Assembly (NCBI RefSeq): GCF_029931775.1
Contig: NC_079318.1
Span: 52,648,659-52,712,658, forward strand
Length of the DNA: 64,000 nt
Direction of reading: 5' to 3'
Origin: Euleptes europaea
Taxonomy: Eukaryota > Chordata > Lepidosauria > Squamata > Sphaerodactylidae
A program made the translations under genes and the position numbers. Shown here one piece after another: positions 45,758 to 58,300 of this stretch. The notes beneath the pieces are model-generated. The model was given only the letters and a program-made list of their open reading frames with translations. It made no database searches and was not told the DNA's origin. How positions within the stretch are numbered: position 1 is the first letter of the stretch; the number at the start of each line of letters is the position of its first letter.

Positions 45758-46297
45758 TCTGGGCTGCAGCCTCCTCCCAGCTCTTCCACTCCAACGTGAC
45801 CCTCGAGGCCTCCAGAGCGCGGGAAAAGAAACCGTTGCTCTCCCCGTCCCGCCCCCCACCCCCCCGCAGAGAGTCTCCCACAGGACGACCAATCCCGGCC
45901 GCCGACTGAAGCGAGGCCTGAGAGAGCCGTTAGGGCCCGCGGGGAGGTGGGGGGGGTGAGAGGCCGGAGCCCCGAGGGTCTCCCGCTCGCCCCTCTCGGT
46001 TCCCCATCTAACAGGAGCCCCCGGCGGCGGCCTGGCGACCGGCTCCCGGCGACGTTTCGGCGGCGGCCGCCACGTGATTTCCATGAAGTCTGCGGGCGGT
46101 TTCGGGGCGGGGGGCGGGCCTGGTCGTCCGGGGCGGCCTCCTGCTCCCCAGGGCCCCAGAGCGGGGAAGCGACGGGGAAGCCCGCCAGGCGCCGCGCTCG
46201 GGGCGTGCCGGGGGTGTCCCCGGGCCGCTTTTCCGCCCGCCCGCCGCCCTCCGCCGCCCTCGATGCGCCGCGGGCTCTCCTGCCAGGTGCCGCCGGG

Positions 46298-46366
46298 ATG
46301 TCTCACGGGGCCCCCGCCGCGGGGGCCCTTTTGCAAAGGAGCTCGTCTTCGGAAGGCACGCCGCAG
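46298..46366 (+). CDS. BATF3: BATF3 coding exon 1
   Basis: It encodes MSHGAPAAGALLQRSSSSEG then TPQ, with donor GTAAGC. The ATG context is GCCGGGATGT (G at -3). It lies inside the CpG-rich block. Confidence 0.9.
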
Positions 46367-49300
46367 GTAAGCCGGCAGGCGATGGGGGGGGGGGCGGCGG
46401 AGAAGAAGCACACCGGGCAGGCGAGGCAGGTTCGGGACAGGGGGAAGCGTCTTCCCGGCGCGGCCTGGCACGCCGACCCTGCGAGGGAGCCTGCTCGCCT
46501 TCTCTCCGGCCGGGCGCTCTCCCCCATGCCGGACAAGGCGCTTCCAGCTCGCTTTCAATGCGCTTTGGTGCTCTTTTGCAAGCGGGTTTTGCCGTTTCAC
46601 ACCGCAAATGGGAGGTTTTGCCTTGGATTGGCCGCTCTCTGGGTGCGCATTCCCCCCATCTGAATCCTCCAAACTCTGCACGGGGGCTCATTGTTGAGTT
46701 TTGAGAATTTGGACGGGGAAAAGGTGCGTTTAGAGAGCGGCCAATCCGAGGCAAAACCTCCCGTGCGTTGTCGCCCTAAAATCCAGCTTCGAAGTGGATT
46801 GCAAGGGCGCTGTCCGGCGTGGGTTTTTCCGAAGCGGCGTTCGGTCCTGGCTCAGCTGAAGCGCCCGATTGGCACGGCTGTCGGGAGAAACCCCGCGGCA
46901 GCCCCTGGCCACGCGGAAGCTCGCTTGAGCCAAGCGCTTCTAAAGCCCTTTGAAAGGGTTTAAGCCGCTTCTGGCCACACCAGTTGCCTGAGAACCGGAG
47001 CGCGTATTGAACTCGCCCGGCTGATGCTGCCCCCCCCCCCTCACCCGCGAACTCTCCCTGCCTCCAAGCACCATGTGGATCGGTGCTGTCATGTTGCATG
47101 TCCCTGGCACCTACCCAAGAGGGCATTGTTGCAGTAAAACAGGGGTTCGCGGGGGAGAGGGAGACCCAAGATCGTGATCAAGAAAACAGTTTATTTGCAG
47201 CTGCTGACTCAGAGGCCCTAATGGGCAGAGATCTCTGAGTCCCGATTACACTGGGGAAGAGGTATTTATCCAAATTCAAGTTAGGACGATACATCAACAA
47301 GTTGTGCATATCTGATTGTATTCCAGACAGAAAGGCGACTCAGGACAGTTGCAGTTTCATCCAATTTCTCCTATCATTGTTTATGGTCCACTCTGACACT
47401 CCGTGACTCTTAGCCCAGTGACCCAGTGCACAGAGCAGGCTTGGAGCTAGGCAGAAATTCCTTCCCTGGCAGTCTGGAAGCGAATTATTACCGAGAGATC
47501 TCTGGGGTACTGTCACAGCATGGAGCCTCACAATGTGGTGATGATCCACAGGGGCGCTTGTTGAGGCCTCCAAGGGGATGCTTTGCATTTTGATGGTTCC
47601 CCCCCCCCCCCCAGTGTCCTACCCCTGGCTCACATGCACAGATATATGGCATGGTTACTACTTAAAGCAGACATTTGTGAAGGCAGCTTCAGGTAGGAAG
47701 CCATTTGGCAGAGGCACCTCCCAGTGTGGTTTTAGGCATTTCCCCCACACCTGCAGAGACTGCCCCTCAAGAAACAGAGAGATGTTGAGAGAAACTGCCG
47801 CGTCCCGTGTGACTCTTCATCCACTCCCTTGTGCTGTGTAGCTGTTTGCATATGTGAATCTGACCGGAGAAATAATTTAAAAGAGAGGAAACGGCAGAAA
47901 GATGGACTCCTTTAAGGAGGAGCCACACCCACCTTGGGGTGGGGGTGGGGACACAGGTTGGAACAGGCTGTCTTGTGCTGTTTACACTGACTGGAATTAA
48001 CTGACCAGTGTCTCCTGTTGAGAGGGGTCTTTCCCAACTTGCTGCCTCAGTTTCTTTAGCTGGAGATGCCAGAGAATGAACCTGGGACCTTCTGCTTGCA
48101 AAACCAACGCTCCCTCACTGAGCTATGGCCCCTCCCTATTATGTATTCCTCTTCTTAGACTATGCTTGACCTTTAGAGCGTCCAGTGCACACACACTATC
48201 TCAGTAACCCCTGCAACTGCCTTCTAAAAGACCCTTGAAAGACAATCCCAGTGGCAAGGTGTAGGTGTTTTTTAGTGAGTGGCTCATGAGTCCCATCTGG
48301 CTGGGGTAATGTTTAAATGGCCCCACAATGAGTGTGAGCTGATGGGGGGGCTTTTTCACTGCACCCCCCTTCAAAATGGGGTAGCGATTCATAGGAAAGC
48401 ACACAGCTGGTATCATGGTTCAAAGCCCCCCTTCACTGGGCGGGTATGATTATCTTCAGGTTACATATGGGAAGCTGAGCAATAAATAACGTGTTCTAAA
48501 GGCAGTGGAAGAAAAGTGTGCATGTAGAAAGAGAAACAGCATCCTTCTAGGATTCTCAGCAGAAATGAGATTTGAGCTGGGGACTTCCAAAACATACCAA
48601 AGCCTGAGAACCAGTAAAGTCCTATACAAAAATGAGACGCACCCTTCTGAAAAACTCCTACATGAGGCTCATGTGATTCTATCATTGGGAAAGGTAGCCA
48701 GCTTCCCAAACATCTGAGGCTGAAGTTTCTAGTCAGTTTCATCCCTGTAGAACCTAAATAAAAAAATAAGGGCCGTTTTGACTGCTGCATGGAAGCTGCT
48801 ACAACCACTTTGGGCAGCTCCTGCAAGTGGTAGCTTTAATGTCTGAATCACTTATGTTGTGCTACACAAGTCTGGATGCACAGGATTTTTTCAGCACTCT
48901 CCATATGGCATCCAAAATTCCCAGGCCTGCCATTATACAGTGCTGCGGTGGGATATGAGCCTCAGGAGGGTTGCCGGGATGTTAAAAACTTGACGCTGCC
49001 TGTGGGACAGGGCGGAGTAGCTCTTGAGTTGTGCTCCTTCTCTTCCATGCTACAGACTTTTGCATTCCCCTCGCCTTCATCAGGAACCCAAATAAGAGCC
49101 AGGGACATGCTGAGGATCTAAGCCATAGCTGCCAGAAATGGGGTGTGTGTGTCTAAACGAGCATGTGGGAGGATTGTAAGTGGGTACAACATAGAAAAAA
49201 GCTAAATGCAAGTAATCTAAAATGTGTATTTTCATTTTAATGTGTTCATAAAATAAAATTTATCTACGGACTGAGTCCAGCTTATCTGTCACTGCCAAGT

Positions 49301-52300
49301 GATCACAATGGGTAGCCGTGTCAGTCTGTCAATAGCAGTAGAAAAGAGCAAGAGTCCAGTGGCATCTTAAAGACTAACAACATTTCTGGCAGAGTATGAG
49401 CTTTTGTGAGCCACAGCTCCCTTCTTTAGATAACCTTCTCACTTCAGGTATCTGAAGAAGTGAGCTGTGGCTCACAAAAGCTCATACCCTGCGAGAAATT
49501 TTCTTAGTCTTTAGGTTGCCACTGGACTCTTGCTCTTTTCTACTGCCATTGCAGAGCGTTTGCTCTTCTTGGCCAGAAGAGGCTATCTAAAACCTTTTTA
49601 CTAATAGGTTATTTTTTAAATGTAAAGCAAGTAATGTAAGCACAAAAAGGATATTCAGAGAGGATTCTAAAGGTCATCTAGTCAAACTTCCTGCCTTCAT
49701 GTCAATTTTGCTAATATATTCCTGCCATCCTTCTCCAGTTTGTTCTTCAAATCCTTTGATGGATTCTGCACTGCTCCTATGTGTGTGCGCACAAAGCTCC
49801 GCCAATTCACAGCTGACTTGTGGCGACCGCTTATGGTGTTTTCAAGACAAGAGACTAACAGAGATGGTTTGCCATTGCCTTCCTCTGCACAGCAACCCTG
49901 GTGTTCCTTGGTGGCCTCCCATTCAGATACTAACCAGGGCTGACCCTGCTTAGCTTCCGAGATGAGATCGGGCTAGCCTGAGCCATCCAGGTCAGGGCAC
50001 TGCTTCTATAGAACACAAAAATACAGAACAAATTAGGCCAATTTTTAATTGGACTAGTGAACTTTCAACTTACATAGAGTACTTCCTTGAGCATCACAGA
50101 TTAAATTTTTAAAAAATCAAGGTGATGTTGCATGGCAGGTGGCATTAACTTGATAAGTGAAAGCATTTCACACAAAGGGCTTAAATCAGTAGTGTTCTAA
50201 CTGATACCCAACACAAATGTTAAACTTACTTTGGATACAGTATGCATTCCATTGCTTTCCCAAACTCTGTGCTAACAACATTAGTTTGCAACACAAATAC
50301 ACAAAGGGGTAGCCACATTACAGCACCAGCCTAAGCACTACAGTTCAAAATTTGCTGAAGTTAATGGGCTTAGTTGAGAACTTGATTGGGATGGCACTGT
50401 TAATTTATCTCAGCCAAATTAAACAGGAACCCAGTAACACCTTAAAGACTAACAAAAGTTTTTCTAGCATAAGCTTTTGTGAGTTGGAGCTCATTTTATC
50501 AAATGACAAAATTTATGCTAGAATAAACTTTGTTAATCTTTAAAGTAACACTGGACTCCTTTTAATAAATGAAGTAGAAACTCAAATATACTTTTACAGT
50601 GCAGTCCTAAGAGGGGGTGAAAGGGCTTTAGAGGCGGTGTGATCCCGGCGCCAGCATAGGTGCCACTTTCACCGTCCAAATGGCCACACATGGGCACTGA
50701 CACAACTGCGGCAGCAACGTTCTTCCGGCACAAGGGCTTGGACTGGCACCAAAGCAGGCATTTCCGGGGGCGGGGCTGACATTAACCCTTTTGCCCTAAG
50801 CCCTTTTGCCCCAGGAATGCCCCCTTTTGTCAGCGTGAACTTACACCAGCAAAAATGGTGGAGTAGCCCGTGAAACTGCATAGAGTACTTTCACGGACAT
50901 TAGGGGAATTTTCCTGGGCGGCTTGCTTGCCTCAGCACGTCAAAATTCTAAGGAGGTGGTGTGGCTGCGCCGTGGCTATGCTGTCCGTAGCCACGGCAAA
51001 ACTACTTTGAATTGCGCCACCTGTGTCAAATGAAAACACCCCTCATGAATCCTAAGCCATTAATCTTCTAGCTGACAGGTCTATTCATTTTTATTACACT
51101 TTTCCTCCAGGGATGGTGTACATTTATTTATTTGTTTGATTGATTTATATTCCCCCTCCCCGGCAATGCCAGGCTCAGGGCAGCTCACAACATGTTATAA
51201 CAATTTCTCTCTTCCCCTAGATTATCCTCAGAACAATGCTGTAAAGTAGTTTAGACTGAAAGTGTGTGACCGGTCCAAAATCACACAGCAAACTTCATGT
51301 GTGAGTAGATAGATGAATCTGGATGTCTCCAAGCATAGTTTGGCACTCCAACCAAGACACCACACTGACTATCTGAATGTGCCATGTTCTGACATAAGGT
51401 GGATTGCACCAGTGACACTATGATCATTTCTCTTTGCTTTTTAAAGAAAAAGAGAGGAAAATCAAGATTATGAGGATGTGGGGGAAGAGAAGCAGAGAGG
51501 GCAAGTGAGTAAAGGGCAAAAGCAGAGAAATTAGACTGGGAATGCGCCACACACACACAGTGGGAAATTCCCATGCACATGCAAAGTATTTACCATCATT
51601 GAAGAGAATATGAAGTCTCTGTGGACTTAGTGTATTTGGGCCACATCCCTTTGGTGCCATTTAGAGAGGTGAGGGGCCCAGCTACATCTTTTGGTTCCAT
51701 TGATGTCAAACCGAATCACCTCTGGGGCTCTCGTGAGCAATGCCTTCTGTTACTGCATACCTTTTTTTTTTACCCATGGGAACTTGGAGCAAATAAGAGG
51801 CAGTACAACCTGCATGACCTCGGTTTTGCCCCGGGCTGACCCGAGAACAATAAAGGAGGCTTGGGTTAAGTGTAGGGTTGCCAACCTCCAGGTGGTAGCT
51901 GGAGATCTGCTATTACAACTGATCTCCAGGGGATAGAGATCAGTTCACCTGGAGAAAATGGCCGCTTTGGAAGGTGGACTCCATGGCATTAGGCAGCTGA
52001 CAACATAAAACATAACAAGGTGTAGGAAACCTAAACATTTTACATGAAGACTCTGTGCCCTGAAATATTTCCTGTATTGTCCCATAATGGCTATTCATTC
52101 TGAAAACGACAAGGTCAATCCAGCTGAGTTTCTTTTCTCAGTGTGGAATTTGCTTCCAAACTGCCCCTTAATTGATAGTTCTAGTTCCTTTATTTAAAGC
52201 ATTTTTATACCAATTTGCCAAATGAAAATGTGGTTTACAATAGTTAATAAAAACCACCTGCAAGCAATAAAAATGGGGGGTGGGGTTGTTCTTGTTATAA

Positions 52301-55300
52301 TCTGGCCCCTTTATGCTGTGTCACATTGTCAAGCTGTTCCACAACAAATAATGTCAGTGATTTAAACTGAGCTGAGCTGCCATTTGTTTGTTGGTGATTC
52401 GGCCACTCCATAAGCTGCCCCTATTTGAACAAGTTTCCCAGAATCACCAACCACTAGTGGGCAGCCAGGCCCCATTAGCTGCAAAGTCAAAGGTGTTTGT
52501 GTCAATACAGCATTTGACCTACAGTTTATATGTACAATTGGTTGATAATAGGTGCATCAGGGGCCTAAAGATTTGCTTGAGCTGCATTGGGGATGGCAGC
52601 AGAAGTGAAAAAGGTTCATCCTATCCTCCAAAGGCTAACATTATCGTAACCCTACTTTGGGTACCAATATACACCCCCCTTTCTCGAGGTCGTTGCATAA
52701 GTCTTTGGTATTTGCTGGTGGAGAAATAGGATCCCGATTAATGGCCATTTGGCTACCGCAAACCATCAGAATGTGCATGAATAGTCAGTTCTCTGCCACA
52801 GAAAAGGCAAGCTTGCCAGTATGTTGGAGTGCAAGATAGACCATCTTTTGGGACTAAGGCCGTTACCGCACTGTGAGCTCTTGACCCATCGAACCAGAAA
52901 TCACCACAGAGACAATCAGATTCCAAGCAGATGGCTTTACTGGTCAAATAGGCAATACAGTGCATTGAAGGCAAGATGACAGCTATGGTTTGTCTTGCCC
53001 GTTATTTGGAAATATAAGGCAGAGAAACGGCGGGAGATTACAAAGCATAAACAGAGCATTATTTCCCAGGAGTAGCGTTCCCAGGCTTTGGTATGTGTAG
53101 CCGTCCTTGAAGTCTGGACGGTTCAGCAGAGAAACGAAAGGAAACATCTAAACCAAGATAACAGCCTGACATCCTGCTCCCCTTAAGGCCCCCTCCCATC
53201 CGGCAAGGGGGCTGGTCTGTCCGGGTAGGTATTGTGAAAGGCGTTGACGAGTTTGGGAGCGGAGACATCCCGTGCGCGAACCCATTCGTCATAGGCAGGG
53301 GGGAAGTGTTTCCAGCGGATCAGGTATTGCAAGGCCCCGTGGTGTATGCGGGAATCCAGGATTTTGGAGACTTCGAAATGTTCTCCCCCCCCCCACCATT
53401 ATGGGTTGTTCAGGAGGCGGCTCCGGGTGCCATTGTGGGGAAGCAACATGGGGCTTTAGAAGGCTGATATGGAAAACGGGGTGCACACGCCTCAGAGTTT
53501 TGGGGAGAGACAGTTCCACCGTGACAGGATTTATGAGGCGGGTGATGGGAAATGGGCCAATGTATTTAGCACTGAGCTTATGGCACGGACGGGTGGAGCG
53601 CAGGTTCTTGGTGGAAAGGTATACCAAGTTACCCACTTGCAGGTCCCTACCGGGAGAACGATGCTTGTCAGCCTGCGCCTTGTATTTGCGCTTGGCTCGG
53701 TCTAGGTTGCTAACCAGCCAGGGCCATGTTGTACGGAGGGTGTGTGCCCAAGAGGCAATGTCGGCATCCCCCTCCCCCTCTGATCCTTCTATTGGGGTGA
53801 TAGGACCGAAGTCCTGTCCATACACCGCATAAAACGGGCTGAAACCTGTGGACTGATGTACAGCATTATTGTAGGCATATTCTGCAACAGTTCCACCCAG
53901 TCATCTTGGTGATAATTGACATAACAGCGCAAATAGCATTCAAGTACAGCATTGACACGTTCGGTTTGACCATCCGTTTGGGGATGGTATGCACTAGACA
54001 ACCCCTGCTCCACCCCCACCAATTTGAGAAAAGCTTTCCAAAATTTAGCAACGAAACTACTTCTGCGGTCGCAGATTATCTTGCGCGGAAACGAATGTAG
54101 TCTAAAGACATGTGACACGAAGAGGCGGGCCAACTTCTGAGCGGAGGGGATCCCCGCACATGGAACCAAATGTATTTGCTTAGAAAATAAGTCAGTGATA
54201 ACCCATAACACAGTTTTTCCCCCGCTGAGAGGGAGATCCGTCATCAAATCCATAGCAATCACTTCCCAGGGTTTGCTGGGTATTTCAAGTGGTTGCAGTA
54301 GTCCTGGGGGCTTGCCTTGAGATCGTTTGACTGTGGCGCAAACAGGACAGCTGCGAATAAAAGAGTCAATGTCAGAACGCATTCCCCCCCACCAAAATTG
54401 TCTGCGCAACAGGTGAAGGGTCTTTAGGAACCCAAAGTGTCCAGCTGTTTTTACTCCATGAGCCAAGTGTAAGACGTCTTTTCGGAGCGCTTTGGGCACA
54501 TATAATTTCGAGTCTTTGTACCAAGAGCCTCCTTGTTCGATTACACCAGGAGGCAGGGTTTGAGCAGAGGGTTCCATAAGGCATTGTTCCCGAAGGGAAT
54601 TTAAGAAAGACTCGGAGACGGGAACCCCCCCCCCTTAATTACGGTGGTAGTAGGAGCAGTTATGGGGGTTGACGAGGGGGGAGCGCTTACGTGCGGCGAT
54701 GTGCAGACTGCAGGCGGCTGGGCGGCCGGTTGGGTTGGAGGAGCTGGAGCGCCGGCTATCGTGTGCTTCTGTTGCGGGGGCAGCTGGGTGGCCGGTAGGG
54801 CTGGAGGAGCTTGCGCGCCGGCTGTCGTGTGTTTCCGCTGGGGCAGCGTTTGGGATCGGGTTTGTACAGCCAGTACGGGCAGGGCTTCTCTTTGCGCGGG
54901 CGTAAAGAGTCTGTTGGCCGATCGAGTTTCGCCGGGTATTGAGGCAACCGGGAGAGAGCATCTGCGAGAACGTTTTGTTTTCCAGGGACATGCTTCAGGA
55001 CAAAACGAAACTGAGCAAAGAATTCCGCCCAACGCTGTTGTTTCGCGGATAACTTATGGGTTCCTGTGAGGACAGCTAGATTTTTGTGATCGGTCCAAAC
55101 TTCGAAGGGGACTTTAGACCCTTCCAGGAATTGTCGCCATAGAGTAAGTGCATGGTGAACGGCTGAGGCTTCTTTCTCCCAAATGGGCCAGTTCAATTGG
55201 GAGTGTGCAAATTTCTTTGAGAAGTAAGCGCAGGGGTGAAGGAGACCATCTGGTCCTCTTTGGAGCAGGGCCCCTCCCATAGCTACGTCGGAGGCATCGA

Positions 55301-58300
55301 CTTGTACAATGAACATTCGATTTGGGTCTGGGTGCCGTAGCACAGGTTCCGACGTGAAAAGGCGTTTGAGGGCTACAAAGGCGGTCTGGCATTGATCAGT
55401 CCACAGTATCTTAGCGGAGGGTAACGTAGCAGAGTTTCCTTTACCTTTGGTTTTCAGAAGGTCGGTGATGGGCAGCGCTATTTGGGCGAAGTTAGGGATA
55501 AATCCGTGGTAGAAATTAGCAAAGCCCAGAAACTGTTGTACTTGCTTGCGGTTGGAGGGAGGTGTCCAATCGAGGACGGAACGGACCTTGGCCGGGTCCA
55601 TGCTAAGGCCATGGTGGGAGATTATATATCCCAAGAAAGTTATTTTGCTCTGGTGAAATTCACATTTAGCCAACTTTGCAAAGAGTTGGTGATTGCGCAG
55701 GCGGTGCAGAACTTCTCAGACCAAAGTGACGTGCTCATCCATGGTTTTTGAATAAATAAGAATGTCATCCAAATAAACTACCACCCCGCGGTACAGTAAA
55801 TCATGGAGGATTTCGTTGATGAGTTGCATGAAGACCCCCGGGGCACCTTTTAACCCGAAGGGCATCACAAGGAATTCAAACATTCCAAAACAGCTAGAGA
55901 AGGCAGTGAGGGGTTCGTCCCCCTCGCGGATACGGACGCGGTAGTAGGCTTCTACTAGGTCCAATTTGAAGAATATACGTCCCTCTTGTAGCTGCCCCAA
56001 AATATCTGAAATTAGCGGTATAGGATAGGCGTTGGCTTGAGTAACGGCATTGAGTTTTCGGAAGTCAATGCAGAGGCGCAGGTCGCCTTCCTTTTTTCGG
56101 ACGAAAAACGCGGGGGCTGAGTTGGGAGCATTCGATGGGCGAATGAACCCTCTGGCAAGGTTTTTGTCCAAAAAGTCCCGTAGTACAGTGCGCTCGGAAG
56201 CGCTCATAGGGTAAATCTTATTCTTGGTTAATGTGCAGTCCTTCACCACCTCAATTGCACAGTCAGTGGCCCGGTGGGGGGGTAAGGCATCACATTCTTT
56301 AATGTTAAAGACATCCGCAAAGTCCTGGTATACATCAGGTAGGGACGGCGGTGATGGGACATCGGAGATTAATGCCGGAGCGGGTGGAGACAGTACCGCA
56401 ACTTGCTGTCGGTGCTGGTCGCATTTGGGGTTGGCAAAGGAGATAGTGTTCGTCTCCCAGTCTATACTGGGACTATGACCTTTAATCCAATTAATTCCCA
56501 GGACCACTTCAAATCGGATACGGGCTATGGTAAAGTCTATTTGCTCCCAGTGGGAGCCAATACCCATCGCCACCCCAGTAGTGCGATGATCAACTGGGCC
56601 CCCCTTGAAATGGCTTCCGTCCATTTGGGCAAATTGGACGGAGGCTGGTAAAGCCTCGGACTTGACTTTGAGTGCTGCAAATGTGGCCTCACTGATTAGA
56701 GTGCGACCGCAACCGGAGTCAATGAGTGCCTTAACGGGTAGTTGGGGACCACCTTTATAGTGTTGTAAAACTGCGTCCACATAAACGGTGGTTTCCACTT
56801 CCTTCACTTTAGTGGGAGCTTTTGGTTTAGCAGGAGATTCTGCAGAGGTCTGTGGAGACGCTCCACTCACCACAGACCGGAGCCGTTTTTTGACAAATCA
56901 AGGGGGGTTTCTAGGTTTAAAGCTGGAGGATTCCATGGGTTCTCTTCGTCAGAAGAAGGAGAGTTGTCCCCCAATGGGGCATTTGTAATCCGGGACCCGG
57001 CGGGGTCATTCGATGTAGGAAGGATAGATGAGTCCTCAACGTGAAGTGCAGAGGGTGTGGGTCTTCCCGGCGCTGCGCTGCGGGTGGCCGCGGTGCCTCT
57101 GCGTTGAGGTTGTCCTCTAGCTCGGGCTGCCATGCTGGGACGAAAGAGTTCAGGGCGATGTGGGCAGACTGCCGCAAAGTGGCCCAGTTCCCCACAAGTG
57201 AGGCAAGCACCTCTTTGAAACCGGGTTTCGCGATCCTGGGGTGGATGCGCGGGTTTCCGTGGATTGGGAGGCGGTGCCTTGGGCTGGGGTTTTTGGACGC
57301 TTTTCTCCTTGTTTCTTTGGCGGACAAGGGAAATAAAGCGCCGGCGGCTTTCCACCTCTTCGGCTAATAGAATCCAATCCTCGAGGGTGTCGGGATCACC
57401 CCGCATATACGACCAGTTCAGAATGTCAGGGTGTAAGGCTTCCCTGAAATGGTGAATTAGGGTGGCTTTGGGCCAGCCCACAATTCTGCTTGCTAGTCTC
57501 TGAAATTCATCGGCAAACTCTCAAACTGGAGTAGAGCCCTGTCTTAGTTGTAGAAGCTCCGCTTTGGCTCGTTCCCCCAGAAAGGGGTCCTCAAACCTCC
57601 TCCGTAAGGCAGTCATGAAATTGTTGAGGGAACGGATAGAGCGGGATCGGGTGTCGAACTGGAGGACCATCCAGTCGGCTGCTTTACCTGTCAAAAGGGA
57701 AGCCACATAGCGAACCCGGCTGTCCTCTGTAGGGAAGAACTGTCCTTGTTCTCGCATATAGCTGTCTACCTGATGCAAGAAACAGGGCAGGGTTTCGAGA
57801 GATCCATCGTAAGTAGTTTTCAACTTGAGTTGTTTCCAAGGACCGGGCATGGGTTGGCCCGGTTGCACGGGTGCCCTGGGTGCAGGTAAAACGGGACCTC
57901 CGGGAACCGGGGGTTGAACAGGCACATTAGCGGGTGGCTGGGCTGGCACTCCCTGAACCGGTACTGCGGCCCCCTGTGGAACGGGTTGTGCCGGGGTTGT
58001 CAGGGCCTGCTGTAACTGCCTGTTGTCCTGAAGCAAGCGTTCCATTAGCTCCTGGAGTTGATCTACACGGCCAGATAGCTCTCGATTCTGAGCTCGTAAC
58101 AGGTGAACGTCCTCACCCGGGCCACCTGTACGATGAGGTTTGCTTGTCCGAAAACTTGCAGCCCATTGAGAACTGTCCCCATACAAGTCCTCTTCCTCAG
58201 ACTCCTCGGAGTCTTGGCGTCGTTCCGCGAGGTGGCGTGCGCGTTGGGTCGTGCGCGACGGGGCAAATACCGGGGAAAACGACAGACCCAATGGAGGACC

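Larger units (their letters stand above)
38335..46297. other. NSL1-BATF3 intergenic region, no gene recognised
   Basis: It contains the NSL1 3' UTR, listed repeats and the upstream part of the BATF3 CpG block. The AT-rich stretch near 40440-40530 looks like 3' UTR sequence but has no clear AATAAA. No conserved protein was recognised on either strand. Confidence 0.6.
45745..47050. promoter_or_regulatory. CpG-island promoter region of BATF3
   Basis: This block is far richer in G, C and CpG dinucleotides than its surroundings and brackets BATF3 coding exon 1. It is interrupted on its 3' side by a MITE-like inverted repeat (46537-46812). GC-box-like GGGGCGGGGG is visible near 46106-46116. Several long reading frames seen here on both strands are compositional shadows. 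Confidence 0.75.

Noticed and set aside
45569-46681. Long minus-strand open frame of 370 codons over the BATF3 CpG block
   Set aside because: It runs across a 5S-derived SINE and GC-rich promoter sequence, is Arg/Pro/Gly-rich with no domain, and is opposite to BATF3 exon 1. It is a compositional shadow.
46008-46754. Second long minus-strand frame of 248 codons in the same block
   Set aside because: Same composition-driven openness and overlap with exon 1 of BATF3; no recognisable motif.
54644-55069. Plus-strand frames opposite the chromovirus pol region
   Set aside because: They are antisense shadows of the retroelement coding strand with no independent similarity.
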